Assembly (NCBI RefSeq): GCF_043290135.1
Contig: NC_134710.1
Span: 3,626,821-3,690,820 of the forward strand
Source: Rhipicephalus microplus
Lineage: Eukaryota > Arthropoda > Arachnida > Ixodida > Ixodidae
Reading direction: 5' to 3'
Length of the DNA: 64,000 bases
This document shows, one piece after another, positions 1-10,826 of the stretch. How positions within the stretch are numbered: the first letter of the stretch is position 1; each line of letters begins with the position of its first letter. Below the pieces are notes generated by a model that made no database searches, had not been told where the DNA came from, and worked only from the letters and a program-made list of their open reading frames with translations. Both the position numbers and the translations under genes were made by a program.

Positions 1-1195
1 AGTAGCGTGCGTTTCGTAGTCTATCCAATGAATCATCAATACACGGCAGAGGGTAGACGTCCTTCATTGTGATCTGATTAAGCTTACGGTAGTCGACGCA
101 GAAACGCAAGCTACCGTCCTTCTTTTTGACGAGTACTACAGGTGATGCCCGAGCACTGTTAGATGGCCGAATAACACCATCTTCTAGCATCGTTTTCACC
201 TGTTTTTTGATTGCCTCACGCTCCTTTGGGGCGACTCGATAAGGATTTTGCCGGATGGGTCTGGCGTCGGAATCCGTGATGATGCGGTGTTTCGTCAGTG
301 CCGTTTGACTAACTCTTGATGTGGATGAGAAGCAGCCGTGGAACTTGTTGATCAGCGTGAGAAGGCGGTCTCGCTCAATGGGAGATAACATTGGAACAAC
401 GTCGTGAGATGTCGGTGTAGTGATTGTAGACGCTGCTGCTTCCTCCACTAAATGACAATCTTCTGTTTGCGAGAGTTCGTCAAAATAGGCAATAGCCGTG
501 CCTTTAACTATGTGTCGGCGTTCTCTGCTGAAATTTGTCAATAATAGTTCAGCGCATCCGTCAATAACAGTGATGACAGCCCTGGCAACAGAAATGCCGC
601 TAGTGAATGCGAGCTCCTTGATGTGTTCAGCAATGCCAGTACCGTTTTGTAACTTGTCACAGTGCACGGATACGAGGGAACAACTTCCTGGCGGCAGTAT
701 GACGTCGTCATCGGCAATACGGAAGCGAGGTGGCTGGTGTTCCTCATCTGTAGCAGTCTCCGAGCTTACAGTGAACGCTACGCTTCTGTCACGGATGTCA
801 ATCACAGCCCCTTATTCGCGCAAGAAATCCATTCCCAATATGAGCTGTTTACAGCACTCGTGAAGAATGACGAGGGTGGCGACAAAGGTGGAACCAGCGA
901 TGAAGAGTCGGGCCGTGCACTTTCCAACCGGTGTCATCAACCGACCTCCTGCAGTTCTTATGTTGGGTCCCTGCCATGGCATCTTGACCTTCCTTAGTCT
1001 GTCGGCTAGCTGCAGGCTTATTATAAAAAAGTGGGAGCCGGAGTCCACAAGAGCTGTCACTTGGTGGCCGTCAATGTGAACGACGAGGTCAGCGCTGATA
1101 ACGTCGGTTACGTCGGCAGTTGTTCCATTCATCGGATTAGTCGTTGCTGTCGTTGTCTTCGGCATCGGTGGCTTCGAGCTGTTATATGTCTGCAA
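1..1195 (-). pseudogene. Gypsy pol: aspartic protease and start of reverse transcriptase
   Basis: The protease has ALVDSGSHFF where the family usually has DTGA, and ends with ILGMDFLRE. A TAA at 812-814 interrupts it. The same frame then runs without a break to the window edge and includes the SRV..LTKHRI linker and the RT start ([20 protein letters not shown], near 60-160). The catalytic YxDD box, RNase H and integrase would lie beyond position 1. The serine in DSG is tolerated in some retroviral-type proteases, so activity cannot be excluded from that alone. Confidence 0.87.
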
Positions 1196-1251
1196 TGGGG
1201 GCTGTTCGGAAGTTCGATTAATGGCAACCCCACCCCCCGAGGTCGCTGCGT

Positions 1252-2541
1252 CTAATTTCCCCGTCGCGGGCTAGGGGACCTGCCCCTGGTGACGTTGGCA
1301 AAACTGCGACGATTAGGTGAAGTGCCCCACGCAGGAGATGGAGAACGTGACCCGCGCCTCATTGGATTCTGCGGCGGTGTGTTCATAGGAGCGTCATTGT
1401 TCGTGCATTGATCGTCGTACGTAGCGTAATCATGGTAGCGAGGAAATATCGAGTACTGAGCGTCGCGATAACGGCAAACTCTGTAAACGTGCTCGGCTTC
1501 GCCACAATGAAAGCATACCGGTCGACGGTCAGCGGTACGGCACAAATCGGTTTTCCGACGCTGGTAGGTAAATGGGGACTCACTATTGAACCACGTTGTG
1601 GGCTTCACATTTTGGCTAAATGGCATTCATCTTGTCGGCGAGATTGGTGCGGTTGGGAAAGTCGTCGGCGGTGACAGCGGCTGTGTTTGCAGGGTTGGTG
1701 GTGGTCCAGTCATTGGAGTCTGCTGTGCTGAAGGCGCGACGACGGGGCGTCGGATTGCATCAGCATAAGTAAAATGTCGTCGCACACCATTATAGCCGGA
1801 TGAAGAGAGAGCATGGCGGACCTCATCTTGGACAACATCAGCGACAAAAGACAATGCCGGCGTCGGTTCAGTTGCTGGAATTAAACCAAGCTGCCGAAGC
1901 TCCTTCCTCAAAATCTCCCGGATGACTTCCCGCAGAGGCCTGTCGTCGCAGAGGCTCGCCGCAGTCGTAGTAGGGCTACTCGCTCGAACGTTGATCGGGT
2001 TGTGCTGGCGGTACCGTTTCTGTAGGGCCCGTTCAATAGCTGTGGCTTCGTTCGTGAACTCAGCTACTGTTGTTGGCGGATTTGTCACAAGCCCAGCAAA
2101 CAGTTGCTCCTCCACGCCTCGCATTAGATACCGCAGCTTCCGGTCTTCCGGCATGTCGGGATCCGCCCTGCCGAAAAGACGGGTCATGTCCTCGGCAAAC
2201 ATAGCGACGCTCTCATTTGGTTTTTTTTGAATTCGAGCTTTCAAGAGACGTTGCGCATTCTCCTTTCTGTCAAGACTACTAAAGGTGTCGATCAGCTGGT
2301 TGCGGAAGTCGTCCCACGTAGCCATGCTTCTTTCCCTGTTTATGTACCACGTCTGGGCGTTGTCTTTCAGGTAGAAGTACACATTCGCGAGCTTGTCTTC
2401 TGGGGTGGCCCACTGGTTGTACTTTGCGCAGCGTTCGAACTGGTCCAGCCAGTCTTGTGCATCTTCATAGGTCTCACCATGAAAGCAGTCAGGAATCATG
2501 GGATTCTGAAGTGTAATGTGCGATGTAGCTGCAGTGGCCAT
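1252..2541 (-). pseudogene. Gypsy gag with one in-frame stop
   Basis: The capsid-like region begins at the ATG at 2541 (MATAATSHITLQNPMIPDCF) and has the retrotransposon gag signature around DAQDWLDQFERCAKYNQW and TWDDFRNQLIDTF. A CCHC zinc knuckle CFHCGEAEHVYRVC lies near the end. A TGA at 1627-1629 separates capsid from the knuckle in the same frame. The open frame continues upstream of 2541 into the LTR, but that part is not needed. Gag packages the element RNA. The product is followed by a TAG and a frame change into pol. Confidence 0.88.
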
Positions 2542-2726
2542 GGTGGTTGAAGGAGGCAAGCGATTGCTAGCAGTTTCTGGCAAGGGATTGAGCTCGGAAG
2601 CTAGGCCTCGCAGACGGCGGCTGGAACGATGGACCTGTGTGTCAACAGGTGATAGTGATTCCGGGCTCGAATGTCGTGTCCGCGAAGGGGTCCCAAGCAT
2701 GAAGACGTACCCAGCAACTCCACCAG

Positions 2727-2992
2727 TGTGACGACGCGAGATTGACGAGCACACAAAGCACCTCAAACAAATACGATTTATCGATCGCTGGAAACAGACT
2801 GCAACGACTTCTTCGTCTTTTGCCCTCGGCCGAGGACACTCGCGCTGCTTCGTTGTCCTCACCACTGGCACATACGCGCGGCAATATACAGCCGTTCATG
2901 GGTTTGTTTTGCTTATGGCCCAAGTTGTCTCCTCCACTGCAAGTGCATAGCTGATGACCTTTGTGCACAATGTTACAGCTACTCTGATTACA
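2727..2992 (-). repeat. 5' LTR of the Gypsy element
   Basis: Read on the minus strand this block starts TGTAATCAGAG and ends CGTCGTCACA, followed by CTGGTGGAG, a plausible primer-binding region, and then the gag leader. The outer border is uncertain; 2977 is another possible edge. The other LTR is outside the window, so the pair cannot be compared. Confidence 0.55.
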
Positions 2993-3479
2993 TGTGAGGT
3001 CCACAATTCGCTGAGGTGCGATGTGCTGGCGCATGCTGCAGGGTTTCTTCTAACGACGAGAAGGTTCTAAAAGCACATCTTGGCCCTGAATACGGAGCAG
3101 CGCGAACTGTTTTAGAACAGTGTGCGATATTGTTCTTTTCGTAATACTATGTGCAAAATGCTAAGAAATATGCTTGGATGCATATTCAACCTATGGATGC
3201 ATATAGCAACCTACGCGAAGTGAGCTGGCTCATGGAAAGAGGTGATGCCAGACGTAATAGTGAAGTTAATTAGACATCTGATTTATAGAAGCATTATTAA
3301 CATTAGGGGCATCCATCTATATGGGAACACCTGGAGGCTTTTATGCCGAGCAAACAAAAATTTACCCAGAAATGGGAACGATCTCACTTGTGTCTCATGG
3401 AAAACCAGGCAATGCTTCACTGCATGGCTTGAGCAACGAAGCAGCACCTCGGTTGTGATTTTCTTTGTCTGTGTGAATA
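2993..3479. other. No recognised content
   Basis: Ordinary mixed sequence flanking the Gypsy LTR. I see no gene, TIR or tandem repeat. Confidence 0.4.
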
Positions 3480-3830
3480 GAAACTTTTTGTGCAACATTT
3501 AATATTTTTTATACTGTTCCTAAGTTTTTTTTTTTTCAAAATGTATATTCAAAATTTTCTTTGTTTTAAATATTTTTTCATAAATAGGGCTTTTATTGCA
3601 CTGTTTACTAGCTGGCAACTGAAAATTACACACTTTTTGCATTTTTATTTATTCCAAGATGCTTTTGTTGCTCTATAAATTATATTTTTTGGAAAGAGCA
3701 TTTCATTGTGCAATGCTGCAATGCTGCAATGCGTGCTGGAATACTTTTCGAACCGGCTAATACGATTTTACCGAGATATAGGGAAAATAACCATTTTTGT
3801 GTGGTAACGAAACATTTAAAGCAGGTACAT
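3480..3830 (+). repeat. Dispersed repeat, copy 1 (AT-rich)
   Basis: This block is present in reverse complement at about 43960-44310. Shared phrases include GTGCAACATT, ATACTGTTCC, GGAAAGAGCATTTCATTGTG and GGTAAC/TGAAACA. The family is not identified. Both copies lie just outside the gag-side edge of a Gypsy element. Confidence 0.7.
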
Positions 3831-4658
3831 ACTAATGTGGTTAGACTGTATTAGCAACACTGTCTGTGTGACGTCAGATTTATTGCAGTCACCTGTGCGA
3901 AAGTGACACGCCTGATGGCATCGCTAACTTTGGCCATTGCAGCATTTACTGTGCTGGCCACAAGGCGGCGGTGGTGTTTAGCACAGAAGAGCTTCCTTCC
4001 TCCGTAGTGTTTGGCCGGTGCTTCACTGGTTTGGCACGTGATGCCTTGTACGACTTCCGGTTCTTACTAACTTTTACGTCACACATAGACCTTGCGCTCA
4101 GTTGGGTTTTGGTTTCGGTATTGCGCCTTTTTGCTCATTAAAAATTATTTTCAAATTTGTTGAGAATTTTAGCTATTGGGTGCGTGCATGACGCGTATGT
4201 TAGAAACACAAACTTCATTACTCTGACATAGTAAAAAAATCGCCGGAGTTAGCCTTTCAGTCTCAATGCATCCTTGGGAACTCGAATTGGCGACACCTTT
4301 GTTAGACTCTACTTGTACCCACATTTACAGCCAGGCAAACAACTTGTGCCTGCTTAAAGCTGGCATGGTCATAGTGCATCGTTATTTGGAATCATTCACA
4401 TAGTTCGCATCCAGAGGTTACACAAACACAGTTGCACATGTGCCAGCTTGTGGACAAGGTCAAATACATGTGGCTGTTGTTGTGAAGACAGAGATCGGTG
4501 AGGATCTTCCTATCCTGAGTACTCCCACGGAGGAAGGAATATCGCACGTCTGATGACAGCTGTGCCCCCACAGTGTGTAAAAAATGTTGCGTTTTATGTG
4601 TGCCTCTTCTATGGCGGGCATATGGCGTTCATCACACTGCTCCTTCTAGCCACCATAG
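3831..4658. other. No recognised gene
   Basis: Mixed sequence without a supported frame. The phrase TTCTAGCCACCATAG at 4645-4659, directly at the left end of the pogo element, resembles the TIR core seen at 30811 and 32605. Confidence 0.35.
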
Positions 4659-6367
4659 TACCGTAAAAACCTGTGTATAGGTCAGACCTGCATATAGTCT
4701 GAGGTGCGTTTCGGGTATAGCAAATGTGAGAAAAAAGTTTTCATCTGACTATAGATGAAGGAAAGCAGAAAAAAATACATTTATTTATATTCAATTACTC
4801 AGTCATCTGACCAGCTCTTATCTGAAGCTCCCTTGTCAGACATGTCCTCCCACAGTGCCTTGTCATCACATCAGTGCCATCGAGGGCATTTGAAATAGAA
4901 CACTTTTTGAAAGAATGGCAAACGAGCTCCTCGGGAATGCAGGCTCAAGCCTCGGCGATCCATGAGCACAGCATCACTGGCGAGGACCATTTCAGTCGTC
5001 TGGCAGGGGTCACTTCTGGCTCTCTGGACGTCATCCACTTCATATACAGGTGCTTGATGTGGTCCTTAAATGGCTTATTGAGGCACATATCTAGTGGCTG
5101 CAGCTGTGATGTCGTCCTTCCCGGGATGACGATGAGCTCGGTGCGGGAGTCGCGCAGGAATCGCTTCACAGAGTACGCCAGATGACACCGAAATGCGTCG
5201 AGACAAGCATCGATGGGAACCCTAGCAGTGCTCCGAGCTGTCGACACCACACGGACTTGATCCAGTCAAATACAAACGATTCATCCATCCACCTCTTGTC
5301 CTGGCAACGAACGGACAACATTTCTTGGAAACTTCTTCCCCTTCGGCAGCGCCTTTCGTTTGAATACGGTATAGGTTGGCAGCTTGCGCCCATCTGCCGT
5401 GCAGGCCAGCATTACAGTCACCTGCATTTTCTCATTCCCGGTTGATCACACGGTAACTTGCCTGGAGCCTTTTTTTTTTTAATTGTCAGAGCCGAGGGCA
5501 TATCAAAGTACAGAGGCGTCTGATCAGCATTTTCTATCTGGCCCAGATGAAAGGAGGCTGCTTTTCACAAGGAAATCACATGCTTTTGGAAGCTCGCAAA
5601 CAGCTCTTTGTAGTTTTTTTAGCAGCTTCTGTGATATCAACGTACACCAACGTAGGGAGAATCCAGCGCGGTGCTAGGGAGAATCCAGCGCGGTGCATGA
5701 AGCGGGACACCCAGTGCTTGCCTGCCTTGAATACTGCCTGCTCAATGCCTTGATGTCACATGAGCTCCCTTGCCTTTGCTTGAAGCAGCTCGATGTTGAC
5801 AGTGAGCTGTGCTTCTGAATAAAGTTTGCCAGTTCTTGTTCAACATCAGGAAAAGCTCCATGGCTGCAGCTGGGATGACATCCCAGCTGCAGCCGCTTGA
5901 TGCCACAAAAGCTTCTTTGCTGGCTGCGGCATATAAAGAGGACTTCTTTTTGCTTCCTCCAGCTGTGAATGCACCGCTCGTCCATGCCAAACTGTCGCCC
6001 CTCAATACAGTAACCGATGATTTCAGCAGCTAAGGAAGCCTTTATTTTAAAGGCAGCTGAATACTGCTTTTGCGGAGCTGGCATGGCGTAAAGTCACAGA
6101 CGTAAATCATGGTTGTTGTTACATGTGTCAAGTTGTTGCAATGGCCACTGTTGCACGCCTGTAGGCCTAACGTCACTAATGCTACAATGCTACCTACCGC
6201 AGAAGCCTATAGAGACCTGATGATAATGATAGCACTGCGTATCGCCAAAACAAAAACTACGAATTGGGTTGCAAATTCTTGGGATTTATATATAGTCCGG
6301 TGCAGAAATCTTGCAGAGTAAAATTTAGAAAAAAAAAAAACCTGGCTATACACCAGTTTTTATGGTA
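4659..6367 (-). mobile_element. pogo/Tigger-like DNA transposon with TIRs
   Basis: The terminal inverted repeats are TACCGTAAAAACCTGTGTAT at 4659 and, read inward from 6367, TACCATAAAAACTGGTGTAT, matching over about 22 bp with few mismatches. Both ends begin with TA, as expected for TA target duplication in the Tc1/mariner/pogo superfamily. The body encodes a decayed transposase on the minus strand. Confidence 0.85.
4810..6084 (-). pseudogene. Decayed pogo-like transposase (Brinker-type HTH, CENP-B-type HTH, DDE)
   Basis: On the minus strand the N-terminus (from 6084) reads QYSAAFKIKASLAAE...SWRKQKEVL, a Brinker-like DNA-binding helix found in some pogo transposases. FPDVEQELANFIQKH follows, like the CENP-B HTH. 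Near 5500 NADQTPLYFDMPS holds the first catalytic Asp. At 4945-5250 PIDACLDAFRCH and TSQLQPLDMCLNKPFKDHI match the DDE core, and the end near 4870 has SFKKCSISNALDG. Several frameshifts and stops break the gene, so it is inactive. DDE transposases cut and paste the element; this copy can only be a relic. Confidence 0.85.
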
Positions 6368-6416
6368 ATACAATCAAGCCCACATATAATGGCCCCAGTT
6401 ACTACGAAGTTTCTTT

Positions 6417-7376
6417 AAAGGGCCAGTAAACAGGCTCCGACTTTTTTTCATCACCTCCCATACAAGCTCAGCAATTCCTAGATTAGACTGCAGTGATCAC
6501 GTTTTGATCACGCAGTGATCAAAACGCAGTGATCACGCTGTGCAGAGCCCCTATTTAAAAAAACAATTCCCGCGCATCTTTCTTACGCCTGACCGACCCC
6601 CTTGCACGTGCAGTGACGTCAACTCGGCGATCAGCGACGTGACGTAGCATGCAGCTCGCCGATTGGTCTAAATCAGGTGTGAAAAAACAGTAGTGAAGTC
6701 AAGGTCAGTTCCTGTTCCCACCCACAGCACTGCAGTGAAAGAACCAGCCTCGCAGTTATCGCATGCACGTGTACACTCCTCGCTCAAGTACAGCGCCTGA
6801 GAGCACATACGAACGTACTTTGCCCTTGACATGAGCAACACGGATAAAAAGCATTGTTCTGTCGTCGGCTGTAAATCGAGCGACTGGGCAGCGGAGAAGC
6901 ATCGGCACCGGGTGCCTCACGATGGGGCCTTGCGCGCTGCATGGCTGAAGCGAATCGGCCACCCAGCGACGTACGTCAGGGACCTGATCGTTTGTGGTTG
7001 ACACTTCGCACCTGACGTTTAGACGGTTGACCTGCAGCTAGTGCGGCAAACAGTAAACAAACAACCACGCTTCGCAGTAAGCGTAAGTGCATTGCACTGA
7101 TCGAGTTCGCCGATGACGTCAATCGCTGCGTGGTGTTACGTTGCCGAAGTGCGCGGAGTCACGTCGATGGGCTACGCCTTCCCCTTAATGGACGGAAAAA
7201 GGGGGGGCGAGGCAACGCGAAAATTTTAAACCAGCTTAGACGAATGTTCTAACCCCTGTAAGTTCCTTAATTAACATGTATTTACAAAATTCTTGCGGCA
7301 GCGTGTCGCAAAGAAAAACTGCACATATATCTTTTTAAAAAAATTTTTTTAACTCACGGCTGTTTACTGGCCCTTT
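6417..7376 (+). mobile_element. Non-autonomous TIR element carrying a THAP fragment
   Basis: A perfect 17-bp inverted repeat AAAGGGCCAGTAAACAG lies at 6417-6433 and, inverted, at 7360-7376. The 960-bp body has one short frame with the first half of a THAP domain. THAP domains are the DNA-binding part of P-element transposases, so a deletion derivative of a P-type element is likely. No clear target duplication was found. Confidence 0.75.
6831..7001 (+). CDS. Half THAP domain, 56 aa
   Basis: ATG at 6831 to TGA at 7001. It reads HCSVVGCKSSDW near the start and HRVPHDGALRAAWLKRIGH in the middle, matching the first half of the THAP zinc-binding fold (Cys-x4-Cys, then the P and W positions). The second half, with the Cys-x2-His and AVP box, is missing. 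It may be a first exon, because THAP domains in animals are often split by an intron, or a truncated transposase. Its location between TIRs favours the transposon origin. Confidence 0.65.
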   Translation: MSNTDKKHCSVVGCKSSDWAAEKHRHRVPHDGALRAAWLKRIGHPATYVRDLIVCG

Positions 7377-7620
7377 GAAATCAACGATACTCACGTGATT
7401 GTGGAAATATACCGGGTGTTCAAAGTTAAGCTTTCTGATTTTTTAAAAATTAGGTGCTCGAAGGCACGTGAGAACCACTTGTGCAACCAGAGGGATAAAA
7501 AGTTAGATGATAGTTATCACTGTCAGCAGCCCAATTAACTAAAATTTAATAACTTTTATTGGCTGTGGTAAGTTGGCATGTTTATATTGAAAAAATGTTG
7601 GCAGTGGTGTTTGTACACAG
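7377..7620. other. Single end of a dispersed repeat
   Basis: The phrase TACCGGGTGTTCAAAGTTAAG at about 7410-7430 looks like a DNA-transposon terminus. No matching opposite end was seen in the next few kb. Confidence 0.3.
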
Positions 7621-8257
7621 TTTCAGTTGACCCCTGTAGGGGCGCCTGCGAGAGCAGGCGTTTGGTGCATAGCGTCACCACGGACCCGAGCTAACAGGGG
7701 GGGTTTCGACTCCCTCCCACGCCTCGCCATGCGTGGCTCTGCCATGTCCGGGGAAAAGGGGATCCTGGGGGTTGAGCCGACGGCGGGTGATTGGACCTTT
7801 AAGGCCCCCTGGTGGATGCAACCCACCCCTTTAGCCTCCGCTTCATGTAGATGGCACCTCTGGGTGGGTCATCGGCAGTCGCCTTTTCCTGTCTCTCTCT
7901 TCTTACATCTTCGTCTTTTTCTCTTCTTTAAATCTGTCCTGTCTTCTTCTCATTTCTATTTATTTCATTGTTTCCTGGCGGCTAGGGTTAACCTTGTGTG
8001 GCTATCCTACCTAGGGTAAGCCGTATTTGGTTATAGCAATGGCGTACCCCTGACGTAGGGCAGACTTGTTCACATGATCTGCATCGTCCCCTTGTTGGGC
8101 TCCATGGTGGGTGGTAGGTGCCGCTGCCAAAGAAGCCGTTTTTCATGGGACCTTAGAACCCTCTTGTAACCGATCGTGCCTTGAAAAGGGTACGCAGCGG
8201 TTCATCCTCTTCCCCCCCCCCCCCCCCCCCAAAACATTGAAACTTTCCCAAGATACC

Positions 8258-8952
8258 ATGTTCTTTACTGCGAAGAAATATCAACTAAAGCCAGAGCAAT
8301 ATCACCTTTTCTCATGGCCAAGTGTTTAAAAGACACCATTGGGACCGGCTATAAGGCCACAAAGATGGCAAGTGGAGACATTCTCCTCGAATTAAAAGAC
8401 AAAGAACAGTACAACAGACTTTCACACCTCGTAGCGTTTGGTAATACCCCTGTATCAGTTACTGCACATCGTACTCTGAACATTGTGAAGGGCGTAGTGT
8501 CCGATCAAGACCTTATGACACTAAGCGAAGAGGAACTCCTTGACGGATGGAAGGACTAAGGCATAACACATGTGCAGCGCATAAAAATCAGACGCAACAA
8601 CACTGAAACTGCAACAAAGCACCGAATACTTACTTTCAATTCAAGCATTTTACCCCAGACACTCAAAATCGGCTAAGTAAAACTTCGTGTGCGTCCGTAC
8701 GTTCCTAACCCGAGATGTTGCTTTAAATGCCAGCGATTTGAACACGGATCTCAGACCTGCCGAGGTCAGCTTACTTGTAGTAAATGCGGCATAACTGGTC
8801 ACGGTACTGATGAGTGCGAATATGAAGAGGTTCACTGTGCAAACTGCAAAGGCAGCCATGCGGCATACTCCAGAGCGTGCCCAGCCTGGAAAAGAGAAAA
8901 AGAAATTATCACCGTAAAAGTTAACGAAAATATAACGTTCCGTGAAGCATGA
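8258..8952 (+). pseudogene. LINE ORF1 (RRM-like and zinc knuckles)
   Basis: The frame starts near 8258 and shifts at about 8314. It then has in-frame TAA stops at 8557 and 8674 and ends at 8952. The middle reads VTAHRTLNIVKGVVSDQDL, typical of the ORF1 RNA-binding region in Jockey/I elements. The end has three Cys-rich knuckles: CFKCQRFEHGSQTC, CSKCGITGHGTDEC and CANCKGSHAAYSRAC. ORF1 proteins bind element RNA. The breaks make this copy non-functional. Confidence 0.85.
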
Positions 8953-9464
8953 CAGCGAGTCTCACCTTCTTTCGCACTAAGAATTTTTTTCGCTGAAGTG
9001 GTGCAACGAGGGGTAGCACCACAATGGCCCTTGGTGGCTACTTGGACCACGCCTAGCGTGCCCAGGTCAAAGCCATTTGCCCCTCTGGTGGGAGCAGTCA
9101 GCGCGGCCCGACCGCAGGTAACCAGTCCACACCAGTAGCCTCTACAAGCCTTGGCAGTAGTCAGAGCAATGAGGAGACTAAGGAGGCCCCAACAACCTCC
9201 TGCCCGGTGGGGGCAAAGACTTCGTCGACTGAGGCGAAGTCTAAGCAACACACAGATAGCTCTTTGGAGCGGGTGTCCAGTGCCTCACAGGATGCTATGG
9301 ACACAATTTCTAGCCAAACGGCGCTGGTAGCGTCAAAGGAGCGGCGACCTCTTGTCGACCACTTCAAAAAAGGCAAAACACCAATTACAGGGCCTCACAA
9401 AGGCCCTGTAAAATGAACGAATCTCAATCTTGTCTACGCTCAGCACTTTTTTTTTAAATTCATA

Positions 9465-10826
9465 ATGGATAAAATCATTCAGAGGAATGTTAGAGGGCTA
9501 CCCAGAAATCTAGATGATGTTCAAAAACTTCTCAGTAAGTTCAAATCAAAAGTGCTGTGTGTGCAAGAAACGCACCTAACTCCTAAATACGGCAACTTTC
9601 TCCATCAACTTTCCGGAAGGACCATGAAGATGCTGCCGTATCATTCGGCAGAGTAGCCGTTATAGCTGATCGAAGTGAGGCATGCCAGCAGATGAAGCTC
9701 TGGACAGCCCTTGAGGCAGTGATCATTTGAGCTGCACTTTTTAACAAACTCACCACCTTATGCTCTCTGTATATACCACTTCACCATCAGCTTAAGAGGT
9801 GCGACTTGGAATCATTAATATATGAACTCCCAGAACCCTTTTTGATTTTAGGCGACTTTAACGCACACAATGTCTTTTGGGGTGATTCTCGCTGTGACGC
9901 TCGAGGACGTCTCATTGAGCATTTTCTTTATTCGTCTAGGTTATGTCTCTTAAATACAAAGGAGCCTACGTATTTTAGCCTCATAAACAATTCATACTCC
10001 TCGATAGATCTTAGCATTTCATCACCATCACTTTTAGCCAATTTTAAATGGAATGTTCTTAAAAACCCTTATGGGAGTGACCACTTCCCGATCATCCTCA
10101 GCGTGCCAAACAAAGGCCAACTATCTTCGCAGGTTCCGAGGTGGAAGCTTGACTCAGCTGATTGGGAACAGTACCAAACTCTTACCCATATGACATGGAC
10201 TGAGTTGTCTGCTCTGACCATAGATGACGTTGTCACATATTTCACAGCTTTTATTCTTGATGCCCCATTTAAGTGCATTATTCAAAGGAGCAGAATGAGT
10301 TCTAAACGGCGATACCCATGGTGGAATGATGCCTGTAGGAAAGCTCGGATGATTCAAAACAAAGCGTGGGCATTGCTCCGTAATTTTTGAACAGTAGGAA
10401 ACCTGGAAAATTTTAAGCAGGTCAAATCGCAGGCAAGGAGAACACGCAGACAAGCCAGACGAGAGAGCTGGACTAAGTTCATTACGAGCATCAACTCGTA
10501 CACAGATGAAAGAAAAGTGTGGAACAAAGTTTAAAAAATTAAAGGCCAACAAACATATTCTCTCCCATTAGTAAATACCCTCGGAGAAAGCTTGGAGGAC
10601 CAAGCCAACTTTCTAGGTGCAGATTTTGAAAATATATCGAGCTCCTCACACTACTCTGACGCATTCCAAAAATACAAAGCACAGTTGGAACAATAAAATC
10701 TAGAAAGGAAATCTAAAAAAATCGAGGCTTATAATGAGCCCTTCTGCTTAGCAGAATTGCAAAGAGCACTGAACTGTTGCAACAGCAACACATCTTGTCC
10801 AGGTGGTTCAGTGCTGTTAGGTTAAA
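9465..10826 (+). pseudogene. LINE ORF2, apurinic-type endonuclease only
   Basis: The ATG at 9465 begins IIQRNVRGLPRNLDDVQKLL; LCVQETHLTP carries the catalytic Glu. A frameshift lies after about 9650. FLILGDFNAHNVFWGD near 9840 has the conserved Asp/Asn, and NPYGSDHFPIIL near 10070 has the catalytic SDHFP. In-frame stops occur at 10388 and later. The homologous frame stops at about 10826, so the reverse transcriptase is absent. Confidence 0.88.

Larger units (their letters stand above)
1..2992 (-). mobile_element. Gypsy/Ty3-type LTR retrotransposon, cut by the window edge
   Basis: On the minus strand the order is LTR (about 2727-2992), gag, protease, start of reverse transcriptase, with the rest beyond position 1. 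That is the Ty3/Gypsy layout. The copy has at least two in-frame stops, TGA at 1627 inside gag and TAA at 812 after the protease, so it is probably inactive, although the frames are otherwise long and well kept and the insertion may be fairly young. Confidence 0.9.
7631..10826 (+). mobile_element. I/Jockey-type LINE with 5' end, RT region missing
   Basis: A GC-rich leader (7631-8230) is followed by a C tract, ORF1 and the endonuclease part of ORF2. Homology stops at about 10826, just before the reverse transcriptase. The usual LINE truncation removes the 5' end; here the 3' part is lost, which points to a later deletion or rearrangement. Confidence 0.83.

Noticed and set aside
1408..2731. Long + strand frames across the Gypsy gag region
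   Set aside because: They are antisense shadows of the minus-strand gag, which has clear capsid and zinc-knuckle features.
8213..8230. The C tract as a biological signal
   Set aside because: A simple homopolymer between LINE leader and ORF1; length may also be a sequencing uncertainty.
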